A stretch of 64,000 nt of DNA, taken from the NCBI RefSeq assembly GCF_017939745.1, contig NZ_JAGKQQ010000001.1, positions 2,480,001 through 2,544,000 of the forward strand, read 5' to 3'. Shown here piece after piece: positions 46,195 through 55,418 of this stretch. The notes beneath the pieces were generated by a model, which saw only the letters and a program-made list of their open reading frames with translations, searched no databases and was not told the origin of the DNA. This DNA is from Gemmata palustris. GTDB lineage: Bacteria > Planctomycetota > Planctomycetia > Gemmatales > Gemmataceae. Within the stretch, counting starts at the first letter, position 1. Every line of letters starts with the position of its first letter. The position numbers and the translations under genes were made by a program.

Positions 46195-46848
46195 TTACGC
46201 CTTCCCAGAAATCGCGTCCACCACCCAACACCCTCTCACGTGCGGCCCCGGCCCCCGGCAATGAGCCAGAATCTCTTCGTCTTCACACCCGGTGTCACCG
46301 AGGGCATCCGCCAGGATCGGCATCGTGGAGAAGTCGCGGGAGTCGTACATTTGCTGAGCCAGGGCGAGAAGAGTGGATGTGCGCCACTCGGGGAGGAAGG
46401 TGATGGGCCGGAAGGGATTTCCAAAGACGTCACGGATGATCTGAACAAGGGCATCTCGCTCGGCAATGCGCCTCGCAGTCCCCGAAAACGCTTCAATGAC
46501 CGAACCCATCGCATTACTTCGATCGTTGTCATTAAGATGTCGTTGTGATGAATAAGCCGATGTGGCGGCGGCGGCACGCTGGGGACTCTCTCCGTATTTG
46601 TTGCTGACCGCTGTCCACGCCGCCTGCGCGCCGGTTTGCGCCTCGGCTAGGGGCACTTCGGAAATCAGCCCGTCGGCGAAGCGTTCCGACAAGTCAATCG
46701 CGCGACGGCTGCGGTCGTCGACCATCCATTTCCAGATCCGGCGGCTACAGGCACATACGACCAGCCGCCATTTCCGATCGCTAGCCTTGATGCCACTAAA
46801 AGCAAACCGTCCAAGTTCTTCACACGCCAGCCATTCCGCTTCGGTCAT
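46195..46848 (-). CDS. Gemmata-type paralogous hypothetical protein (MTEAEWLAC family)
   Basis: 217 residues. MTEAEWLACEELG..., KASDRKWRLVVCACSRRIWKWM, RSRRAIDLSERFADG, QAAWTAVSNKYGESPQRAA, ALVQIIRDVFGNPFRPI and the closing HCRGPGPHVRGCWVVDAISGK are the conserved landmarks of a family expanded in Gemmata. Cys/Arg-rich helices suggest a nucleic-acid or metal role, but the function is unknown. ATG 46848 follows GGAGGG. Strong taxonomic marker. Confidence 0.85.
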   Translation of the reverse strand: MTEAEWLACEELGRFAFSGIKASDRKWRLVVCACSRRIWKWMVDDRSRRAIDLSERFADGLISEVPLAEAQTGAQAAWTAVSNKYGESPQRAAAATSAYSSQRHLNDNDRSNAMGSVIEAFSGTARRIAERDALVQIIRDVFGNPFRPITFLPEWRTSTLLALAQQMYDSRDFSTMPILADALGDTGCEDEEILAHCRGPGPHVRGCWVVDAISGKA

Positions 46849-46865
46849 CGGGTGCCCTCCGGTTG

Positions 46866-47669
46866 TCATTTTAGGCCCGCGAGTCTCTGTGCCATGTACC
46901 GGGCGGGAGATGCGCCGAGGGCCTTGCGGAACATGAAGACGAAGCCGCTCGCGCTCTCGTAACCCAGATCAGTGGCCACCGACTGAACGGTCGCCCCCTG
47001 CGACAGCCACTGCAGCGCCAGGGTGATGTGGAACTGGTGCCGCCACCGGCCGAAGCTCACGCCCGTCTCCTGAAGCACTTGGCGGCGCAGGGTCCGCTCG
47101 CTGACCCCGATGCGATCCGCCCACTCCTGCACCGTTGCCCGGTCGGACGGGTTGGCCGTTAACCCGTCGGCGATCTTCCGCAACTCGCCGTCCGAAGGCA
47201 TCGGCAGGTGCAGCTTCTCCACGGGCGCGGCCGCGAGTTCCTCAAGGAGCACCGCCACCAGACGCGATTCCGGCCCCTTGATCGGGTACAGGGTGGGGAA
47301 CCGGGCGCAACGAAGCAGGAGTTCGCGGAGAAGAGGAGAAACGGAAACTGTGCAGCACGTTTTGGGCATCATCCGGGCGGATGGCGCGTCCACGAACAGG
47401 CTGTAGCACTCGACCTCGCCGGCGCTTTTGGCACTGTGCGGCGTGCCCCCGGGCACCCAGACGGCGCATTGCGGCGGCACGATCCACAAGCCCCGGGCCA
47501 CCTCGCACGTCACCACGCCCCGCATCATGTAGATCAGTTGCCCCTTCTTGTGCTGGTGAACCTCCACCTCCATACCGAGAGAGCCGGTCGTCACCCCGAA
47601 CGCCATTGCCGGACGAGGCACCAGGTCGGGCTCGATCAGGCCCTCGTCGGCCTTATGCATCATCTTCAT
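46866..47669 (-). CDS. AraC-family transcriptional regulator with cupin domain
   Basis: 267 residues. N-terminal cupin (EVEVHQHKKGQLIYMMRGVVTCEVARGLWIVPPQCAVWVPGGTPHSAKS) and C-terminal double HTH (VQEWADRIGVSERTLRRQVLQETGVSFGRWRHQFHITLALQWLSQGATVQSVATDLGYESASGFVFMFRKALGASPARY). It is divergent from the TetX-like monooxygenase gene with 112 bp between starts, so local control of that gene is the natural hypothesis. Confidence 0.92.
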   Translation of the reverse strand: MKMMHKADEGLIEPDLVPRPAMAFGVTTGSLGMEVEVHQHKKGQLIYMMRGVVTCEVARGLWIVPPQCAVWVPGGTPHSAKSAGEVECYSLFVDAPSARMMPKTCCTVSVSPLLRELLLRCARFPTLYPIKGPESRLVAVLLEELAAAPVEKLHLPMPSDGELRKIADGLTANPSDRATVQEWADRIGVSERTLRRQVLQETGVSFGRWRHQFHITLALQWLSQGATVQSVATDLGYESASGFVFMFRKALGASPARYMAQRLAGLK

Positions 47670-47781
47670 CGTCGACGTCACCACTGGATGTCCGATTTTC
47701 GACACAATTTGGCAGACTGTCCCGATGTGGCCACAGGGGGGACATCGTATCCTGCAACCTGCCAACCGGAAAGGAATCAGG
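47670..47781. promoter_or_regulatory. Divergent promoter region AraC regulator/monooxygenase
   Basis: 112 bp. The hexamer CGATGT near 47723-47728 pairs with ACATCG near 47742-47747, and GGATGTCC lies near 47686, candidate operator elements for the AraC protein. Confidence 0.35.
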
Positions 47782-48903
47782 ATGAACGTCACGATCATTG
47801 GCGGGGGCCTCGGTGGCCTGGTACTTGCGCGCGTGCTGCATGTTCACGGCATCCCCGCGACGGTCTACGAAGCGGAGCCAACAGCAAACGCCAGGTCGCA
47901 AGGTGGTATGCTCGACATCCACGAAAACGATGGGCAGGAGGCGCTCAAGGCGGCAGGGCTGTTTGAAGAGTTCCTTGCGATCATCCACCCCGGCGGGCAG
48001 GCGACACGGGTTCTCGACAAGGACGGCACAGTCCTGTTCGATCAGCCCGATGACGGCACCGGCGGTCGGCCCGAGGTTCCCCGAGGAGAGCTGCGCCGGA
48101 TCCTGCTCGAATCCCTTCCTCCCGGCACAGTTCGCTGGGGGCACAAGGTCGCGTCGGTGTCCCCACTTGGCGCCGGGCGGCACACGGTGACCTTTACTGA
48201 CGGCTCAGCGACGACGACCGATCTCCTCGTGGGGGCCGACGGCGCGTGGTCGAAGGTCCGCCCGCTCCTCTCCGAGGCGAAGCCGACCTACACCGGCACC
48301 ACGTTCGTCGAGACGTACCTGCTCGACAGCGACGCCCGACACAGAGCGAGCGCGGTAGCGGTCGGCGGTGGCTCGATGATGGCACCGGTGGAGGGTAAAG
48401 GCATCTTCGCGCACCGCGAGCCCAATGGCGTGCTGCACGCGTATGTGATCTTGTGCAAGCCGAGGGAGTGGGTCGACGGCATCGACTTTTCAGACAGGGC
48501 GTCGGCCTTGGCCTGCGTCGCCAGAGAATTCGAAGGGTGGGGTCCCGAACTGATGGCGCTCATCACCGGGAGCGATACCCACCCCGTGCCTCGCGCCATT
48601 TATGCACTGCCGGACGATCACAGGTGGGATCGTGTACCCGGGGTGACGCTGGTCGGCGACGCGGCGCACCTGATGCCCCCGAACGGCGAAGGGGCCAACC
48701 TCGCGATGTTCGACGGGGCCGAACTCGGGAAGGTGATTGCTGCTAACCCCGGTGACATCAATGCCGCGCTCGTCGGGTATGAACAGGAACTCTTCCCCAG
48801 AAGCACGGCCGTAGCTGCGGCAGGTGGGCTCGAGGATCTCTTCGGCCAGGGCGCGCCGCACCGCTTGGTTGAATTCTTCACCAGGTCACCGCCCGTCAAG
48901 TGA
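47782..48903 (+). CDS. TetX-like FAD-dependent monooxygenase
   Basis: 373 residues of class A flavoprotein hydroxylase. FAD site VTIIGGGLGGLVLARVL; the DG motif is in LLVGADGAWSKVRP and the GD motif in LVGDAAHLMPPNGEGANLAMFDGAELG. The stretch GGMLDIHENDGQEALKAAGL parallels the TetX sequence [20 protein letters not shown]. TetX hydroxylates tetracyclines; whether this one does is untested. ATG 47782 behind AAAGGAATCAGG. Divergent AraC regulator upstream. Confidence 0.87.
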   Translation: MNVTIIGGGLGGLVLARVLHVHGIPATVYEAEPTANARSQGGMLDIHENDGQEALKAAGLFEEFLAIIHPGGQATRVLDKDGTVLFDQPDDGTGGRPEVPRGELRRILLESLPPGTVRWGHKVASVSPLGAGRHTVTFTDGSATTTDLLVGADGAWSKVRPLLSEAKPTYTGTTFVETYLLDSDARHRASAVAVGGGSMMAPVEGKGIFAHREPNGVLHAYVILCKPREWVDGIDFSDRASALACVAREFEGWGPELMALITGSDTHPVPRAIYALPDDHRWDRVPGVTLVGDAAHLMPPNGEGANLAMFDGAELGKVIAANPGDINAALVGYEQELFPRSTAVAAAGGLEDLFGQGAPHRLVEFFTRSPPVK

Positions 48904-48973
48904 TCGTATCCAGCGGCGCAATGTCTACGCTCTCCTGTGCCTTTCGGGAGGGGGCGGACTCGAAACCATAAAC

Positions 48974-49001
48974 GAAAAAAGCCCCGCATCACGCAGGGCT
49001 T
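48974..49001 (-). terminator. Intrinsic terminator of the 33-residue RLADDGCP gene
   Basis: Minus strand: AAGCCC..GGGCTT stem followed by TTTTTTCG, about 22 nt after the small gene's stop. Supports the idea that a short transcript is made here. Confidence 0.65.
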
Positions 49002-49022
49002 GGGGGAGGCAGCAGGAGGCTT

Positions 49023-49124
49023 TCAGTCGGAATCGCTCTCGTCGAGCCAGGCGTCCCCATGAGGGCAGCCGTCATCGGCCAGGCGGATTAACTCGTCGCG
49101 GTCCAATGCGATGATGGCTTGCAT
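49023..49124 (-). CDS. 33-residue protein with RLADDGCP motif
   Basis: MQAIIALDRDELIRLADDGCP... ending in an acidic tail DESDSD. Second copy of the RLADDGCP motif found at 9.8 kb. It has its own sigma-54-type promoter (49171-49185) about 35 nt upstream and an intrinsic terminator just downstream, so a dedicated short mRNA is likely. No family recognised. Confidence 0.6.
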   Translation of the reverse strand: MQAIIALDRDELIRLADDGCPHGDAWLDESDSD

Positions 49125-49170
49125 GCTTCGGCCCTCTTGGCGTTGGCGGGGAGGCGATGGGAGTGTCTAA

Positions 49171-49185
49171 GCAGCGGGTGTGCCA
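49171..49185 (-). promoter_or_regulatory. Sigma-54-type promoter for the 33-residue gene
   Basis: Minus strand GTGGCACACCCGCTGCTTA: TGGCACA at -24, CTGCT at -12, exact GG-N10-GC spacing. Predicted leader about 35 nt. Confidence 0.5.
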
Positions 49186-49403
49186 CCGGGGCGTGCGGAT
49201 CTTTGGCGACATTTCTTGAGGCCGTTTCGGCGCGCAATCGGCGGTTTATTTCGCGTTACTCCTAAATGCGGACACCCCGGCGGCAGGCCGGGGCGTTCCG
49301 TGAGGTTGGGCGGGGTGCAATTTGTTCCCGTCGGCAGGCAGGAAGTACATTGTCGTTGTAAACGCGGGATGCAAAACCTCATTGTTTCAACGGCGTGCCC
49401 ATC

Positions 49404-50486
49404 ATGAGCGAAGCTGCCTCAATGTTCAATGCCTCGCGGGCCGGGCTGATCATCCGCGAAAAGCAGCCGGCCAATCTGGAGTTCCCGTTCGCGTCCCTCG
49501 GCCCGGTCACCCCGACCAACGAGTTCTTCGTCCGTACCCATTTCCCCGTCCCGGCGATCCGCGCGAGGGACTGGACGCTCACCGTCGATGGGGAGGTCGA
49601 GCGGGGGTTGGTCCTGACGTATGACGACCTGCTCCGGATGCCCGCGACGACGGCTCCCGTTCTGCTGGAGTGTGCGGGTAACGGTCGCGCGCAGCTCGTC
49701 CCGAAGGCCAAAGGGCTGCTGTGGGACACCGGGGCCGTCGGTACCGCTGAATGGACCGGAGTGCCCCTCTCCGTCGTGCTGGAAAAGGCCGGTGTGAAGA
49801 AGGGCGCCGTGGATGTCATCTTCCAGGGCGCGGACAAAGGTGAGGTGGACGACCCGAAGTCTCCCGGAGTGGTTCACTTCGAGCGGAGCCTGCCGCTGGC
49901 CAAGGCGATGCGGCCCGAGGTGCTCCTGGCGTACAGGATGAACGGCAAAGACCTCACGCCGGACCACGGGTTCCCGGTGCGGGCCATCGTCGGCGGGTGG
50001 TACGGGATGGCCTCGGTGAAGTGGCTGACGCACGTAACTGTAACAGCGACACCGTTCGAGGGGTTCTGGCAGTCGCTGGAGTACGCCTACTGGAAGCGGG
50101 ACCGGGAACGGCCCACGCTGACCGCCGTCACCGAGGTGCAGGTCAAAGCTCAGATCGCCCGCCCGGCTCTGGCCGAAGCTGTGCAAGCCGGAAAGTCGTA
50201 CCGGGTGTTCGGAGCAGCGTGGAGCGGTGAGTCGGACGTGGCCGGGGTGGAGGTCAGCACCGACGCTGGGAAGACGTGGTCGGAGGCCCCGCTTTTGGGT
50301 GACTCGGTGCCGTTTGCGTGGCGGCTGTGGGAGTTCCCGTGGGACGTGCCCAAAACCACCGGGCGGTACAAAGTGATGGCACGGGCGACCGACACGAAAG
50401 GTCACACGCAGCCAGAGAAACACGATTCGGACCGGCGGACCTACATGATCAACTTTGCCTTCACGGTCGAGGTCGAGGTGATGTGA
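49404..50486 (+). CDS. Sulfite-oxidase-fold molybdopterin oxidoreductase
   Basis: 360 residues. Moco domain: PTNEFFVRTHFPVP (His), the molybdenum-ligand Cys in VLLECAGNGRAQL (~93), WTGVPLSVVLEKAG and DHGFPVRAIVGGWYGMASVKWL. The C-terminal dimerisation domain (YRVFGAAWSGESDVAGVEVSTDAGKTWSEA, WEFPWDVPKTTGRYKVMARATDTKG) is complete. No signal peptide or heme domain, so a cytoplasmic YedY/SorA-like enzyme; sulfite is the default but unproven substrate. ATG 49404 preferred to GTG 49395. Confidence 0.9.
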   Translation: MSEAASMFNASRAGLIIREKQPANLEFPFASLGPVTPTNEFFVRTHFPVPAIRARDWTLTVDGEVERGLVLTYDDLLRMPATTAPVLLECAGNGRAQLVPKAKGLLWDTGAVGTAEWTGVPLSVVLEKAGVKKGAVDVIFQGADKGEVDDPKSPGVVHFERSLPLAKAMRPEVLLAYRMNGKDLTPDHGFPVRAIVGGWYGMASVKWLTHVTVTATPFEGFWQSLEYAYWKRDRERPTLTAVTEVQVKAQIARPALAEAVQAGKSYRVFGAAWSGESDVAGVEVSTDAGKTWSEAPLLGDSVPFAWRLWEFPWDVPKTTGRYKVMARATDTKGHTQPEKHDSDRRTYMINFAFTVEVEVM

Positions 50487-50600
50487 TCCCGCTTGGCGGT
50501 ATCGGAGAAGTAAGCGTTCACGGAGTAGCCGCGCCTAAGCGAACAAGATGACGGTGGGCGCACCCAACTCTTCCTGCTCACTTCGCGGCGCCACCGGAGC

Positions 50601-51190
50601 TCACTTGCCCGGCGTGAACGACTTGAGCACCTTGGTTTCCTCGGCATTCCCAATCCGCGTGACCATCTTCACCCAGCCCACGTTGGGGGCGAACCACCGT
50701 GTCGTTTTCTGGGTCCCGGCCCCCCCACGGGAGTCTCGGACTCGAAGCGGACGGTGTGAAACTTCCCGGTCGGAACCTCGACCTCCTCGACAGCCCCAAC
50801 GATACAAACCACTTTCCGTCCGCCCTCGGTTACTTCCCAATCCCATCGGTCGCCGGCTTTGGCCGGGAGCTTCAGCATCGGGTACGGGAACTTGGTCTCT
50901 TCCAACCCGATGGTCCCAAAGAACACACCCTTTTCGGACACAAGAATCTTGCGGTACGGCCTCGTCTTCTCACCGACCAGTACGCCGATGGTGACGACGG
51001 TCTTTCCGTCTTTTTCATCGACGGCGGTAACCTGTTCAGTTCGGTCGCTCCCTCCCCACTCATAAACCCACTTCGCGCCGACGCTCGTGGGGTAGTAGAG
51101 CGCTGGCTTTTGGGCCGGTGGAACAGGAGCCGCCGGGGCCAAGGCGACGAGCGTTACGAACACGAAGAGCGTGATGAACAGGCGAGTCAT
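50601..51190 (-). pseudogene. Secreted hypothetical protein, paralog of 28897-29483, frameshifted in a C7 run
   Basis: ATG 51190 (GGAGTC upstream): signal peptide MTRLFITLFVFVTLVALAPAAPVPPA, then YYPTSVGAKWVYEWGGSDRTEQVT and VPTGKFHTVRFESETPVGG. The frame is wrong after a run of seven C (50720-50726); the next frame gives GTQKTTRWFAPNVGWVKMVTRIGNAEETKVLKSFTPGK, which fits the family. One base change in the run restores a protein of about 196 residues. Could be a sequencing error, a mutation or a contingency tract. Confidence 0.75.
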
Positions 51191-51241
51191 CGGGGGACTC
51201 CAACAAGATTGGAACGTCCCCAATCTTAACTGAGCCAGGAG

Positions 51242-51502
51242 ATGTGGTCGATTGCCCTCCCGGTACGCGATTGTTCAGTTGGTAGATTTGTTCGACCGGT
51301 CATCCCGTTGGACCTTCGGGCCGAATTCCTGCGTATGCGCGGCGGGGAGAAGGTGCCGAAGGTGCGTCGGGAGAGGGTACTGCAAGCGGCCCGCGAGATT
51401 CTTGAGGACCCGCGCCAATACGAGAGCCAGAGGCCGAGCATGACGTTCGAGGACCTTGAACCCGACGATGTGTTCGACGACCCGGAAGACGGCGACGAAT
51501 AA
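51242..51502 (+). CDS. Small hypothetical protein, 86 residues
   Basis: The C-terminal half (KVPKVRRERVLQAAREILEDPRQYESQRPSMTFEDLEPDDVFDDPEDGDE) has good codon use and a helix followed by an acidic tail. The start is doubtful: ATG 51242 has AGGAG directly adjacent, too close, and ATG 51335 is an alternative. No family recognised. Confidence 0.4.
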   Translation: MWSIALPVRDCSVGRFVRPVIPLDLRAEFLRMRGGEKVPKVRRERVLQAAREILEDPRQYESQRPSMTFEDLEPDDVFDDPEDGDE

Positions 51503-52036
51503 CTCCGTGTCAGGTGCGAATCACTCGATAACCGGCGCCAAGGCGACCGGCTTTCTGGTGACGCCCTGTATGCGGTCCAAGACTTGCAACTTTGCCGCCC
51601 ATACTCCTGCAACGCCGCCCCACGTTGCACCTACTCTGCATTCCGTCGAGTGTCTACATGATTCTGTCACCAGCTGCCGTCGAAGCCGTTTTTGTTACGG
51701 GCGAAGAGACCACGCCTGTGACCCGCCTCGCCGGTGCCCAAGGGACGGTCCCAGCCGGAGCCGCGCCCACGTACCCGAGCGACTCGCGTCGCGCCGCACG
51801 AGCCGAACATGCGCGCGGAACCCGCGGCCAAGGCAAGTACGCAGACGAACGAGGTCTTCAGGAAGATTGACGAGACACTGCCGGTCGCGCTACGTTAGTT
51901 CTACCGTCACAGATGCGCGCAGGAGTTCCGTTAAGCCCCCGAACGAGGCCCGAACCGAAATCGTTGGTTTGGTCTCTCTAACCGCGGACGCTTCATACCG
52001 CTAGTCGGCGTTTTAATCTTACGAACGGAAGAAGTC
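51503..52036. other. Intergenic region without a supported gene
   Basis: About 530 bp. One short plus frame ends TNEVFRKIDETLPVALR (stop near 51898) and may be a gene remnant. Nothing else convincing. Confidence 0.35.
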
Positions 52037-52476
52037 ATGAGCCTGCACGACGACCTCAAAGCCCGCGTGACCGCCGCGGTTCGGGGCGGGGACACGTTAA
52101 CCCGTGACGCGCTCAGGACCGTGCTCGGGGAGGCGCAGGCCGAAGCCGTTCGGCGCAAGAGCGAGGCCACCGACGAGGTGGTTCTGGCCGTCGTGAAGAA
52201 GACGGTCGCCGGGTTGAAGGAGACGATTCCGCTGGCCAAGCAGGCGGGTCGGGACACGACTCCGCAGGAAGCGGAATTGGCCCTGTTGGAATCACTCTTA
52301 CCCAAGGCGTGGGACCAGGAGGCCGTTGCCGCGGCGCTTGCCCGCACCGGGACGAACTCCGAGCCGCCAAAAATGATGGTCAGGCAATGGGGGTAGCCAT
52401 GAAGGTGCTTAAGGCGAAGGGGGCGGTGACGAACCCGGACGACGTTAAGGCAGTGGTCGCCGCGGCACGAGCTTAA
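52037..52476 (+). pseudogene. GatB/YqeY domain protein with a one-base frameshift
   Basis: MSLHDDLKARVTAAVRGGDTLTRDALRTVLGEAQAEAVRRK... LLPKAWDQEAVAAAL is a normal YqeY start. At CCAAAAATG (52369-52375) the frame is lost; the next frame continues KNDGQAMGVAMKVLKAKGAVTNPDDVKAVVAAARA, the standard YqeY end, stopping at 52476. One extra A restores 146 residues. YqeY has an Asn/Gln-amidotransferase-like domain with a tRNA-related role inferred. Probably a sequencing error or a very recent mutation. Confidence 0.8.
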
Positions 52477-52580
52477 GCCCGGTCGACACAGCGGCCCACC
52501 ATATCCGGACCGGGAGAACCGCTGGCGTGCGCGGCCCGAGGTTTGCAGTGAGGGGTCTCACCTCGCCCACGGAGAGGACC

Positions 52581-52964
52581 ATGTCTTACAACACGATGCG
52601 CTCTTTCCTCAACGCGTACCTGCGGCCCGTTAGCCAGTCACCGCGCCGAAAAACGGTTTGGAAACAAGTAACCCTCACAGACTTGAGCGCGGCCGAGGGG
52701 TTGCTTGACGAACTAGAGCGGGGCGGGGTGAAGGACCAGCGATTGGCTATCTCCGACCACGCATTTATCGTTCAATGGCGCTCGACATGTCCGGCCCGGA
52801 GAGGCGTCCCTAAACGCGCCGAATCCACGAACTGTCCTGTCGGTGAACGAGTCGAGCCCAAGGGGCCGACCGGGGCGTGCCATGAGACAAGGACCGTACA
52901 GGGCCGCAATGGCCCTGTTGCGATTTCTCTTGCTTACTCGACCGTTCTTCAGCTTATAGTTTAA
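52581..52964 (+). CDS. Hypothetical protein, 127 residues
   Basis: MSYNTMRSFLNAYLRPVSQSPRRKTVWKQVTLTDLSAAEGLLDELERGGVKDQRLAISDHAFIVQWR is well formed with ACGGAGAGGACC before ATG 52581. After IVQWR the sequence loses character (STCPARRGVPKRAEST...), so a stop codon may have been lost there and the last ~60 residues may be read-through. No family recognised. Confidence 0.5.
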   Translation: MSYNTMRSFLNAYLRPVSQSPRRKTVWKQVTLTDLSAAEGLLDELERGGVKDQRLAISDHAFIVQWRSTCPARRGVPKRAESTNCPVGERVEPKGPTGACHETRTVQGRNGPVAISLAYSTVLQLIV

Positions 52965-53025
52965 TGCACGAAACTCGCCAACTACCGGTTGGATGAGCAT
53001 TTCAGTCCCGTCGGTTGGTCGGCGG

Positions 53026-53451
53026 TCAAGCGGCCTCAGATGGGCCGGTCTCGTCTCTCGAAGCCATAAGGCGATGAACTCGCGACAAAAGCGCGGTCAG
53101 GGTCGCCGGGTCCGCGGGCTTGACTAAGTGCAGGTCGATGCCTGCATCAGCCGAGCGCAGCCGGTCGTCATCGGTCCCGTGCCCGGTGACCGCAACGACC
53201 ACCGGCTGCTTACCGTTTGATTGCGTGCGTAGTCGGCGGGCCACCTCCCAGCCGCTCATTCCCGGCAGACCGATGTCGAGCAGCACCACGTCCGGCGGTT
53301 CCGCCAGAGCCACGTGGAGCGCATCGGCACCGCAAGATGCGACTCGAACCGTGTGCCCACTCATGGTCAGTAAATCAGCAACGGATTCGGCCACGTCCTG
53401 CAAATCCTCGACGACCAAAACGGACAGCGGGGCGCGGGGTAGCTCATTCAT
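53026..53451 (-). CDS. Stand-alone response-regulator receiver
   Basis: 141 residues. LVVEDLQD, phosphoacceptor Asp in [29 protein letters not shown]: a complete receiver with no output domain. Same architecture as the receivers at 10-11 and 55 kb. ATG 53451. Partner kinase unknown. Confidence 0.9.
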   Translation of the reverse strand: MNELPRAPLSVLVVEDLQDVAESVADLLTMSGHTVRVASCGADALHVALAEPPDVVLLDIGLPGMSGWEVARRLRTQSNGKQPVVVAVTGHGTDDDRLRSADAGIDLHLVKPADPATLTALLSRVHRLMASRDETGPSEAA

Positions 53452-54002
53452 TTGTGTCTAACCGGAGAGGTTTGCCTGGGTCGCCCCATGAGCAGGAAGG
53501 CGGGACTGCCTGCTTGGGTTATACTGCACCAGCGACCCACCCTTAAAATGGGGCTCGGCCTGAGTGTTTTATGAGCCTGAACCGCAGCTGTTCATGGCCC
53601 CCTCGGTACAAACACGGACTCGCCGCCTTGTAAGTCGAAGCGGCCGAATGCCCCAACTGCCGATGGCGGAACGTGACCGTGGCGCCCTGCAATCCGGCCA
53701 AGTGGCACCGAGACCGACGGGTGAGAAGCGCCACCAGAGTTTCGCAGTTTGCGGGCGGGAAGTGCCGAAAGGAAGCAGCGGCAAGACAATCGTTTGAGCA
53801 GGAGAATCAGGCCTTTCCTGCTCATCGTTTTCGTGGCCTCACGTGACCGTCTTCAACAGGGGATGATGCCCCCACTCCCGGAATCGAAAGGGCGCGAACA
53901 CAGGTTATTCTCGGCGTCCCCTGAAGTGACACAAGTCGTCCTTGCGGGTCAGCGCTCGTCAGCAGAGGATAGGCCTGTCGCCGTAATCCGTATTCGGGAG
54001 GC
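53452..54002. other. Gene-free stretch
   Basis: About 550 bp without a supportable gene on either strand. It borders the broken IS630 copy and probably holds its left flank. Confidence 0.35.
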
Positions 54003-55074
54003 CGATGATGCGCCCCACATATTCGTTTCCCGAGGCCGTGGTCGAAGCGATCGCGCGTGATCGGTATGGGCACCCGGACCCGCGCGTTCAGGGCGCATGG
54101 AGATCCTTTGGCTCAAGAGCAAGAACCAGACCCACGGGTGCATCGCCGAGCTGGCCAATGTGTCGCGGTCCACGGTCCAGCGGGTGCTGCGGATCTTCGC
54201 GGTCAAAGGTCTGGACGGCGTCCGGTCGTTCGGTTGGAAAGGCCAGCCCAGCGCCCTGACGCCGCACCGGGCCACGATCGAAGAGGAGTTCCGCGCGCGT
54301 CCGCCGCACACGGCTCACGACGCGCGCGCGGCGGATCGAGGAGCGGACCGGCGTCCGACGGAAGCCATCACGGGTCCGTAAGTTCCTGAAGGACGACCTG
54401 GGGATGAAGTGCCTGAAGGTGGCCCCAATCCCGGTCCCACCGAAGAAGACCGTCGTGGAACACGCCCGAACGCAGGCGGACTTTTTAAAAGGCGGAACTG
54501 GAACCGAAGCTGGCGCAGGCTCGGGGCGGTAACCGGACCGTGTATTTCGTAGACGCGTCGCACTTCGTGTTGGCGTCGTTCCTGGGGTGGGTGTGGTGCT
54601 TCGTGCGGCTGTATGTGCGGGCGGCGAGTGGCCGGCAGCGGTACAACGTGCTGGGGCGCTCAACGCGGTCACGCACGAACTGGTGACGGAGATCAACACG
54701 ACCTACATCACGGCGACCTCGGTGTGTGCGTTGCTCCGCACGATCGCGAACCGAGGGATGCCGATACCGGTCACGTTGGTGATGGACAACGCCCGGTACC
54801 AGCGGTGCGCGTTGGTGCAGGGCGCGGCCAAGGAGTTGGGTATCGAGTTGCTGTTCCTGCCGAGTTACTCGCCCAACCTGAACCTGATCGAGCGACTGTG
54901 GAAGTTCGTCAAGATGGAAGTTCTGAACAGCCGCCACCATCAGGATTTCAAAAGTTTCAGGACGCCATCGACGGGTGCCTGGCTGATCTGACGACCAAAC
55001 ACCGCCAGAAGCTGGCCACTCTGTTGACGCACAACTTCCAGACCTGGGGCAATGTGTCACTCCTGAATGCGTAA
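54003..55074 (+). pseudogene. IS630-type transposase broken by about five frameshifts
   Basis: Successive frames give MRPTYSFPEAVVEAIARDRYGHPDPRVQ, LKSKNQTHGCIAELANVSRSTVQRVLRIFAVKGLDGVRSF (HTH), RTVYFVDASHFVLASFLGWVWCF (first D), VTLVMDNARYQRCALVQ (second D), FLPSYSPNLNLIERLWKFVK (E) and QDAIDGCLADLTTKHRQKLATLLTHNFQTW. The breaks are at about 54096, 54335, 54488, 54655 and 54953; several sit in short homopolymers. The right end abuts the receiver gene at 55.1 kb. Confidence 0.8.
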
Positions 55075-55418
55075 AGCATAACGGCAACGAGCAGTGTGTA
55101 TGGCTCGTCCGCCTTCATCACGAGGTAGTCGAACCCCGTGGCCCGGCTCTCGGCCACGGACCACGGCCCGCGCGTCAGTGCCACCAAGGCAGGACCGCGC
55201 CCGTTCCGCCGCCGCAGCCAAGCGGCAACCTCCCACCCGCCCTCCATGAGCGGCTCGAGTACCACCACATCGGGTTCGAGAGCGTGGGCCGCGTCTAGGG
55301 CCGCTCCCGAGGAACCCACGGCGCGAGCCGCAAAGCCAGCTGATTCGAGTAGCTCCACAATCTCATCGGCCGCACCCGGGGTGTCGTCGGCGACGAGCAC
55401 ACTGAGCGGGTTCTCCAT
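55075..55418 (-). pseudogene. Stand-alone receiver, Glu at the phospho-site, 3' end displaced by IS630
   Basis: ATG 55418 (AAGGAG upstream): MENPLSVLVADDTPGAADEIVELLESAGF..., acceptor position VVVLEPLMEGGWE with Glu instead of Asp, then LVALTRG and VMKADEPYTLL. Near 55085 the frame runs into the transposon end and would continue for about 45 alien residues to 54957. The last helix of the receiver is therefore lost. The second D-to-E receiver in the window. Confidence 0.65.
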
